Shown: positions 23,319 to 27,831 of the stretch, piece after piece
Layout of the letters: the number at the start of each line of letters is the position of its first letter
How positions within the stretch are numbered: position 1 is the first letter of the stretch
NCBI GenBank assembly: GCA_964475955.1
Contig: CAYYZY010000104.1
Location: 1 to 27,831 of the forward strand
DNA length: 27,831 nucleotides
Direction: 5' to 3'
Source of the DNA: DATKZH01 sp964475955
GTDB taxonomy: Bacteria > Planctomycetota > Planctomycetia > Pirellulales > Thermoguttaceae
Made by a program: the position numbers and the translations under genes
Notes under the pieces: model-generated
The model's database searches: none
Told to the model about the DNA's origin: nothing
What the model saw: only the letters and a program-made list of their open reading frames with translations

Positions 23319-24029
23319 ATGCGACTCGACTTCACCAACGAGCGAGTGCTGGCCGCGGTCGCCCATCCGGACGATGCGGAGTATCTGTGCGCCGGGACGC
23401 TGGCCCGGGCGAGGGCCGACGGGGCGGCGATCGGCGTGTGCGTCCTCTGCCAGGGCGACAAGGGCCAGCCCACCCGGCCGATCCCCGACCTGGCCGACGT
23501 GCGGCGCCGCGAGATGGCCGCCGCCGCCCAAGTGCTCGGGGCCGACCTCCTGTTGGGCGAGTTCGGTGACGGCGAGCTGGTCGACGACCCGGCCTCGCGG
23601 CGCACGGTGGTGGAACTGTTCCGCCGGTTCCGGCCGACGCTCGTCGTGGCCCACGCGCCGGAGGACTACCACGCCGACCACCGCGCGGCCTCGGCCCTTG
23701 CCGAAGCGGCCTCGTGGTTTGCGACCTCCACCGGCCACCGGACCGACTCGCCGCCGCTTGCCCGGCAGCCAGCCCTGTGGTGGATGGACACGGCGAACAT
23801 GACCGGCTTCGCGCCCGAGTTCTACGTCGAGGTGAGCGACTACGTGGAGCTGAAGCGGCGCATGCTGGCCTGTCACCGCAGCCAGCTCCAGCGCGGCGAA
23901 GACGGCGACTTCTCTCCGCTGGAAGACCTCATGATACAACAGTGTACGACCCGCGGCGCCCAGGCCGGCGTCGAGGCGGCCGAAGCCTTTCGGACGCACC
24001 AGGCCTGGCGACGCGTTCGGGCGTGGTGA
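23319..24029 (+). CDS. PIG-L family deacetylase
   Basis: The 236-residue protein has the PIG-L zinc-site motifs: AHPDDAE at residues 15-21 (His16 and Asp19) and DYHADHRAA with His118 and His121. The family (LmbE, BshB, MshB, PIG-L) removes N-acetyl groups from GlcNAc-type sugars attached to lipids, inositol, malate or other carriers. No signal peptide or membrane segment is seen, so it is cytosolic. The ATG at 23319 lies directly after the pyrimidine tract of the GxxExxY unit. No Shine-Dalgarno is visible, possibly because that unit replaced the original upstream sequence. The next gene begins 26 bp after the stop, suggesting co-transcription with the UxaA pair. Deacetylation of an N-acetylated sugar would supply the NagB-like enzyme. 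Confidence 0.9.
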   Translation: MRLDFTNERVLAAVAHPDDAEYLCAGTLARARADGAAIGVCVLCQGDKGQPTRPIPDLADVRRREMAAAAQVLGADLLLGEFGDGELVDDPASRRTVVELFRRFRPTLVVAHAPEDYHADHRAASALAEAASWFATSTGHRTDSPPLARQPALWWMDTANMTGFAPEFYVEVSDYVELKRRMLACHRSQLQRGEDGDFSPLEDLMIQQCTTRGAQAGVEAAEAFRTHQAWRRVRAW

Positions 24030-24055
24030 TCCCGTTTTGTCAGAAGGGAGGTTCG

Positions 24056-24358
24056 ATGAGTTTGCGAGCGCTGATTATCCACGGCGACGACAACGTCGCC
24101 AACCTGATCGGCCCCGGCGCCAAGGGCGACTCGGTCGAGTGCATGGTCGAGGGGCGAGAGGAGACGAAGGTCGTCACCCTGTTGGACGACGTCCCCGCCA
24201 ACCACAAGTTCGCCCCGGTCGACGTCGAAGCGGGCGCCCCGATCATCAAGTACGGACTGGCGATCGGGCGCGCCTCGTGCGCGATCCGCGCCGGCGAATA
24301 CGTCCACGTCCACAACATCGAATCGAACCGCGGCCGCGGCGACCTGGGCGAGGGTTGA
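24056..24358 (+). CDS. UxaA-type dehydratase small subunit (SAF domain)
   Basis: The 100-residue protein corresponds to the N-terminal SAF domain of altronate dehydratase (UxaA) or galactarate dehydratase: ALIIHGDDNVANLI, VVTLLDDVPANHKFAPVDV and YGLAIGRASCAIRAGEYVHV, followed by HNIESNRG. In E. coli UxaA this domain is fused to the catalytic part; split forms are common elsewhere. GGGAGG sits five bases before the ATG. The large subunit gene starts 71 bp downstream on the same strand, and the pair should form one enzyme dehydrating a sugar acid to a 2-keto-3-deoxy acid. Confidence 0.9.
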   Translation: MSLRALIIHGDDNVANLIGPGAKGDSVECMVEGREETKVVTLLDDVPANHKFAPVDVEAGAPIIKYGLAIGRASCAIRAGEYVHVHNIESNRGRGDLGEG

Positions 24359-24429
24359 CGCCCCCCTCCAAAACAGCCACGCCCGATTCACGACCAGCCA
24401 AGAACAACCATCCCTCGAGGAGTTATCCG

Positions 24430-25599
24430 GTGAGAGACTTTTTCTACGGCTATCCGCGGCCCGACGGGCAGGTCGGCATCCGCAACCACGTGCTCATGCT
24501 CAGCGGCACGCTCTACGCCAACCCGACCTGCGAGCGCGTCGCCCTGATGGTCCGGAACACGATCCCCATCGTCCACCCGCTCGGCCGCTGCCAGATCGCC
24601 CCCGACCTGGCCCAGACGTTCCGTACGCTGGTCGGCCACGGACGCAACCCGAACGCGGGGGCGGTGATCGTGGTCGACCATTTCAAGGAGCAGGGCTGCA
24701 CGGCCGACGAGATCGCCCACGAGGTCGCCCAAAGCGGCAAGCCGGTCGAGGTCGTGAACATCCGCCGCGAGGGCGGGGCGCTGAAGGCGTTGGAGAAGGC
24801 CCTGCGACTGGCGGTCGACATGAACCGAGCGATCAACGCCCAGCAGCGCGAACGCACCCCGCTCGACAAGCTGATCTACGGCTTCAACTGCGGCACCAGC
24901 GACGTGACCAGCGGCCTGGCCCACAACCGGTGCGTCGGCTGGGTCTGCGACCGCATCATCGAGGCCGGCGGCCGCGCCCTGGGAGCCGAGGTCACCGAGA
25001 TGATGGGCGGCGAGGAGATCATCAAGGCCCGCGCCAAAACGCCCGAGGTCGCCGAAAAGCTCCTCGGCTACATCGACAAGATGGAGGAGCAGATCGTGGC
25101 TTGCGGGGTCGACGTGCGCGGCAGCCAGCCGACGGGCGACAACATCGCGGGGGGCCTTTCCACGATCGAGGAAAAGGCCCTGGGCGCGATGCAAAAGTGG
25201 GGCACGAAGCCGATCGTCGGCGCCGTCGACTACGCCGAGGCGATCGGCGACGAGCCCGGCCTGTGGCTCATGGACACGCCCGGCCACGGCGGCGAGAGCA
25301 TCACCGGCATCGCGGCGGCCGGCTCCCAGGTGATGAGCTTCTCCACCGGCGGCGGCCACACGATCAACCACCCCCTGATGATTACCATGCGGCTGACCGG
25401 CAACCGGGACTCGTGGGAGAAGATGCAGGACACGATGGAGGTCGACGTCTCCGACATGTTCGAAGGCACCACGCTCGACCAGGCGGGCGAGCGCCTGTTC
25501 GACGAGGTCCTCGACCTTTGCGACGGCAAGATGACCAAGGCCGAGGCCCTGCGCGAACTGAACGCCTTTGCCATCAACCGCTGCGGACCGAGCGTGTGA
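24430..25599 (+). CDS. UxaA-type dehydratase large subunit
   Basis: The 389-residue protein matches the catalytic C-terminal domain of the UxaA/GarD family: FYGYPRPDGQVGIRNHVLML at the start, NAGAVIVVDHFKEQGC, IYGFNCGTSDVTSGLAHN, GAEVTEMMGGEEI, LMDTPGHGGESITGIAAAGS and FSTGGGHTINHPLMITMRLT. These enzymes remove water from D-altronate, D-galactarate or related sugar acids using a metal centre. The start is a GTG at 24430 with GAGGAG eight bases upstream; the family homology begins right there. It is co-directional with the small subunit and with the GntR/FCD regulator at the head of the cluster, which fits control by a sugar acid. The exact acid is not predictable by eye; several family members act on other substrates. 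Confidence 0.92.
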   Translation: MRDFFYGYPRPDGQVGIRNHVLMLSGTLYANPTCERVALMVRNTIPIVHPLGRCQIAPDLAQTFRTLVGHGRNPNAGAVIVVDHFKEQGCTADEIAHEVAQSGKPVEVVNIRREGGALKALEKALRLAVDMNRAINAQQRERTPLDKLIYGFNCGTSDVTSGLAHNRCVGWVCDRIIEAGGRALGAEVTEMMGGEEIIKARAKTPEVAEKLLGYIDKMEEQIVACGVDVRGSQPTGDNIAGGLSTIEEKALGAMQKWGTKPIVGAVDYAEAIGDEPGLWLMDTPGHGGESITGIAAAGSQVMSFSTGGGHTINHPLMITMRLTGNRDSWEKMQDTMEVDVSDMFEGTTLDQAGERLFDEVLDLCDGKMTKAEALRELNAFAINRCGPSV

Positions 25600-25616
25600 C
25601 GGAAGTGGAGCCGGCC

Positions 25617-26276
25617 ATGACTTCAACCCCTGCGCCGAACGAAGCGACCGTGCCGACGTTCGCTGAGCGGGTCGACGAGATCGCCGACGCCGAACAGGGC
25701 GACGGATGGCTCTGCGCCTGCGACGACGCCGGCCGGTTCCTCGCCCTCTGCGGGGAGCTCGTCGAGTCGCTGGCCGCGTTTCTGGAATCGCTTAGCACGA
25801 GCGTCGTTGTTCGCTCCGGGAACAAGCGTCTTTTCGCGGAGCGAGAAGCGACGATGGCGACAGCCGTTGACGGGCCGATCGTCGAGGTGTGCGCCGGCCG
25901 GGGCGAGTTGGCCGGCGCGCTCCGGTCGGCCGGGGTCGAGGTGGTGGCGACCGACGCCGATCCGCCGGCCGGCTCAGGCGTCGAGCGCGCTTCGGCCGAC
26001 GAGGCGCTCCGGCGATACCGGCCCGCGGTCGTGCTCGGCTGTTTCTGCCCGGTCGACGAGACGGTGCTCGGCTTCGCGTCGGTTCGGCACTACGTGGTGT
26101 TGGGAGCGCGGATCGGCGGCCTGTTCGGTTCCGTGGGCCTGCGGGAAAGCGCGCAGTGGGCGGTCGAGCCGCTCGAGGAGGTCACCCGATGGCTGCTCAC
26201 CCGGCACGACGTCTGGGTGGGCCCGACGCGGCGCATCCTCCGGCACGGCGAAGCCTGGCACTTCCACCGCCGCTGA
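25617..26276 (+). CDS. SAM-methyltransferase-like protein carrying an in-frame repeat insertion
   Basis: The 219-residue protein has a clear SAM-binding loop, IVEVCAGRGELAGALRSAG followed by VEVVATDADPP, near residues 86-113, and then FVLGCF-like strand sequence (PAVVLGCFCPVD). No catalytic motif beyond the cofactor loop is recognised, so the methyl acceptor is unknown. Residues ~61-83 (SVVVRSGNKRLFAEREATMA) are encoded by a dispersed DNA repeat also found, outside genes, at 15826-15892. This suggests that the repeat entered the gene, or that the start region and the methyltransferase body were joined through it. The ATG at 25617 has GTGGAG at good spacing and lies 17 bp after the UxaA stop, so it may share that transcript. 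An alternative is that the functional protein starts just before DGPIVEVCAG. Confidence 0.65.
   Translation: MTSTPAPNEATVPTFAERVDEIADAEQGDGWLCACDDAGRFLALCGELVESLAAFLESLSTSVVVRSGNKRLFAEREATMATAVDGPIVEVCAGRGELAGALRSAGVEVVATDADPPAGSGVERASADEALRRYRPAVVLGCFCPVDETVLGFASVRHYVVLGARIGGLFGSVGLRESAQWAVEPLEEVTRWLLTRHDVWVGPTRRILRHGEAWHFHRR
25801..25865 (+). repeat. Dispersed repeat with CTTTTCGC palindrome, copy B (inside a coding frame)
   Basis: This ~65-bp segment shares TCGTTGTTCGCTC, AAGCGTCTTTTCGCG and AAGCGACGATGGCGACAG-like sequence with copy A at 15826-15892. The palindromic core CTTTTCGC / GCGAGAAG has one mismatch. It falls inside the methyltransferase-like reading frame. Confidence 0.75.
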
Positions 26277-26319
26277 CCTGAGGACATCGCACAAAGGAGA
26301 AGCGTCATCTAGTTCCTTA

Positions 26320-26395
26320 CCCACCATCAAGTGCCTCCTCTGTGTCCTCTGTGCCTCTGTGGTCATTCTCTTCCCCCCCACAAAGGCACGGCCGA
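26320..26395 (-). repeat. Dispersed intergenic repeat (reads TTEAQRTQRR on the minus strand)
   Basis: The segment CCTCTGTGTCCTCTGTGCCTCTGTGGTC-like, around 26336-26365, consists of short imperfect CCTCTGTG iterations. Translated on the minus strand it gives TTEAQRTQRR, a peptide I remember as a frequent mis-annotation from a repeat in many environmental genomes. It lies in the 210-bp gap before the YeiH-type gene. Confidence 0.55.
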
Positions 26396-26486
26396 CATAG
26401 AGGCTGAAATGGGGACGAAGCATGTTCCTGTGAGGTCCCCGGCCCACGGCCGGGACCGCGACCCACCTTGAGGACGAAACACCTTG

Positions 26487-27770
26487 ATGAATGCGCCTGG
26501 AAACGAACCGCGATTTCGATGGCAACGGGCCGTGTACCGAGCGATGGGCGGCCTGCTGCCCGGCGTGCTGTTGGCGGCGGCCCTGGCTTGGGCGGGCGCG
26601 CTCTTGGCCGATTGGGTCGGCAAGACGGCGATCCCGTGGCTCGTCACGGTCGGCAGCGCCCTGGCCGGCGGCGACTACGCGCTCCGCTTCGAGAGGAGCC
26701 CCATCAGCGCGATCCTGATGACGATATTGCTCGGGCTCGTACTGCGCAACGTGGCGGGCCTCCCGAAGCTGTACGAGGAGGGGCTGCGTTTCTCGGTGAA
26801 GCGGATCCTGCGGTTTGGGATCGCCCTGTTGGGACTGCGGTTGAGCCTGGTGGCGGTCGGGGAGATCGGCCTCAGCGCGCTGCCCGTCGTGGTGGGCACG
26901 ATCGCCGGGGCGCTGATCCTGGTCACGTGGCTCGGCCGAACGCTGGGTCTGCCGGCCCGGCTGGGGAGCCTGATCGCGGTGGGCACGAGCATCTGTGGGG
27001 CTTCGGCGATCGTGGCCACGGGGCCGGCCATCGACGCGGAGGAAGACGAAGTCAGCTACGCCGTCGCCTGTATCACGCTGTTTGGCATGATCGCCCTGTT
27101 CTCTTACCCGTTCCTCGGCCACTGGATGTTCGCGGGCAAGCCCCAGCCGGTGGGGCTTTTTTTGGGGACGGCCATTCACGAGACGGCCCAGGTCGCCGGG
27201 GCGGGCCTGATGTACGAGCAGCAGTTCGGCAGTCCGGAAGACCTTGCCCTCCCGGCCGGGGTGACCGCCGAAAGGGACGGACCTGCGCTGGAGACCGCGG
27301 CGACCGCCGAACGGGAAGACCTTACGCTCAAGGCCGCGATGACCACGAAACTGGTGCGCAACCTCTCGATGGGGATCGTCATCCCGCTGATGGCCGTCCT
27401 CTACCATCGTCGGCGCGAGCGCGGGGCCGGCGCCAAGCAACGCGGCCGCTTCGCCTGGGCCAAGTACGTGCCCGGGTTCGTGGTCGCCTTCGTGCTGCTG
27501 GCCGCCGTGCGGTCGCTCGGCGACCTGGGCGGGCCCGAAAGCCCGGCGTTCGGCGTGCTCGATCGGCCCGTGTGGGAGGCCTTCCTGGACGGGGCCAAGG
27601 GCCTTTCCGTATGGTGCCTCACCGTCGCCATGGCCGCCGTAGGACTCGGCACGAGCATCGCCCAGTTGAAGGTACTCGGCTGGAAGCCCCTCTGCGTGGG
27701 ACTTGCCGCCGCGCTGCTGGTCGGCGTGATCAGTGTGTCGCTGATCGCCGTGATTGCGACGTTCGTCTGA
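26487..27770 (+). CDS. YeiH-type putative sulfate exporter family membrane protein
   Basis: The 427-residue protein has about ten hydrophobic spans and the family hallmark GTSICGASAIVATGPAI near residues 166-182, followed by GLFLGTAIHETAQVAGAGLM. This is the YeiH / UPF0324 (Cons_hypoth698) family, annotated as putative sulfate exporter, though transport has rarely been shown. Release of sulfate would suit an organism with many sulfatases. Residues 251-286, in a loop after the AIHETAQV helix, are three 13-residue-like repeats (EDLALPAGVT, AERDGPALETAAT, AEREDLTLKAAMT) that look foreign to the family. The start is the ATG at 26487; a GAGGA lies 12 bases upstream, which is rather far, and a TTG directly before the ATG is an alternative. 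It appears to be transcribed alone. Confidence 0.85.
   Translation: MNAPGNEPRFRWQRAVYRAMGGLLPGVLLAAALAWAGALLADWVGKTAIPWLVTVGSALAGGDYALRFERSPISAILMTILLGLVLRNVAGLPKLYEEGLRFSVKRILRFGIALLGLRLSLVAVGEIGLSALPVVVGTIAGALILVTWLGRTLGLPARLGSLIAVGTSICGASAIVATGPAIDAEEDEVSYAVACITLFGMIALFSYPFLGHWMFAGKPQPVGLFLGTAIHETAQVAGAGLMYEQQFGSPEDLALPAGVTAERDGPALETAATAEREDLTLKAAMTTKLVRNLSMGIVIPLMAVLYHRRRERGAGAKQRGRFAWAKYVPGFVVAFVLLAAVRSLGDLGGPESPAFGVLDRPVWEAFLDGAKGLSVWCLTVAMAAVGLGTSIAQLKVLGWKPLCVGLAAALLVGVISVSLIAVIATFV
27237..27344 (+). repeat. In-frame 39-bp tandem repeats inside the YeiH-type gene
   Basis: Units at 27267-27305 and 27306-27344, with a partial unit at 27237-27266, encode related 13-residue segments. At the DNA level both full units share GACCGCCGAA near the start. 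The repeats keep the reading frame. Confidence 0.6.
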
Positions 27771-27782
27771 ACAGGAGCCCAA

Positions 27783-27831
27783 CGTGGGGCACGTTTCCAA
27801 CGTGCCCACAACCCAATGGCACGTTGGAAAC
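27783..27831. repeat. GGCACGTTTCC-type repeat forming a 14-bp perfect hairpin
   Basis: GTTTCCAACGTGCC at 27793-27806 is the exact reverse complement of GGCACGTTGGAAAC at 27818-27831. The left arm is a copy of the repeat seen twice at 18534-18605. It starts 13 bp after the YeiH-type stop codon and may act as a terminator or RNA 3'-end stabiliser; it may continue past the window edge. Confidence 0.75.

Noticed and set aside
26425..26465. Hairpin GGTCCCCGGCC / GGCCGGGACC as a regulatory RNA
   Set aside because: Imperfect stem with a bulge in a repeat-like gap; nothing ties it to a known riboswitch or sRNA.
1..27831. tRNA, rRNA, CRISPR array, transposase or prophage genes
   Set aside because: None was recognised on either strand by motif reading.

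Overview
The window is about two-thirds G+C and reads as a chromosomal segment of a planctomycete (Planctomycetota, most like Pirellulales-type genomes). The grounds are the gene content and the gaps. The genes include a secreted sulfatase, a LamG/sialidase-like secreted protein, a Tat-exported TIM-barrel sugar isomerase-like protein, a DUF5009 membrane acyltransferase and GT9 glycosyltransferases of a type I associate with this phylum. Many intergenic gaps hold short palindromic repeats. No tRNA, rRNA, CRISPR array or transposase was found.

Layout. (a) 1-3657, minus strand: surface-glycan genes, namely a partial GT9 glycosyltransferase, a chimeric methyltransferase/GT9 gene, a sulfotransferase and a GT32 (OCH1-like) glycosyltransferase. 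(b) 3762-8708, minus strand: a compact polyphosphate operon, CHAD protein, then exopolyphosphatase (ppx), then polyphosphate kinase (ppk1). (c) 8709-9357: a gap of about 650 bp without a convincing gene. (d) 9358-17377: a secreted LamG-sialidase-LamG protein, a convergent Tat-signal TIM-barrel protein, a broken SPL-type radical SAM gene, an HDOD protein, a decayed stretch with the C-terminal relic of an endonuclease/exonuclease/phosphatase gene, an orphan gene and a sulfatase. (e) 17568-18506, minus strand: an HSL-type alpha/beta hydrolase. (f) 18697-25599, plus strand: a candidate sugar-catabolic cluster with its own GntR/FCD regulator and promoter. It holds a transaldolase, a DUF5009 putative acetyltransferase, a divergent glucosamine-6-phosphate deaminase/isomerase, a PIG-L deacetylase and a split UxaA-type (altronate/galactarate) dehydratase, with a GxxExxY gene lodged inside it. 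(g) 25617-27831: a SAM-methyltransferase-like protein that carries a dispersed repeat in its reading frame, and a YeiH-type membrane exporter with 13-residue tandem repeats.

How the genes work together. The ppk1/ppx/CHAD trio would make, degrade and bind polyphosphate. The regulated cluster combines amino-sugar functions (deacetylase, deaminase/isomerase, acetyltransferase) with a hexuronate/aldarate dehydratase and a transaldolase, so an acetylated amino sugar and/or uronic acid from algal or host polysaccharide is a plausible substrate. The sulfatase and sialidase-like proteins nearby fit the same lifestyle. That substrate is inference, not seen.

The most notable structural observations are two genes rearranged by internal deletion or fusion (952-1722 and 13070-13773), repeats that have entered coding sequence (25801-25865 and 27237-27344), a GxxExxY gene flanked by opposed purine and pyrimidine tracts, and a NagB homologue whose general-base Asp is Asn.
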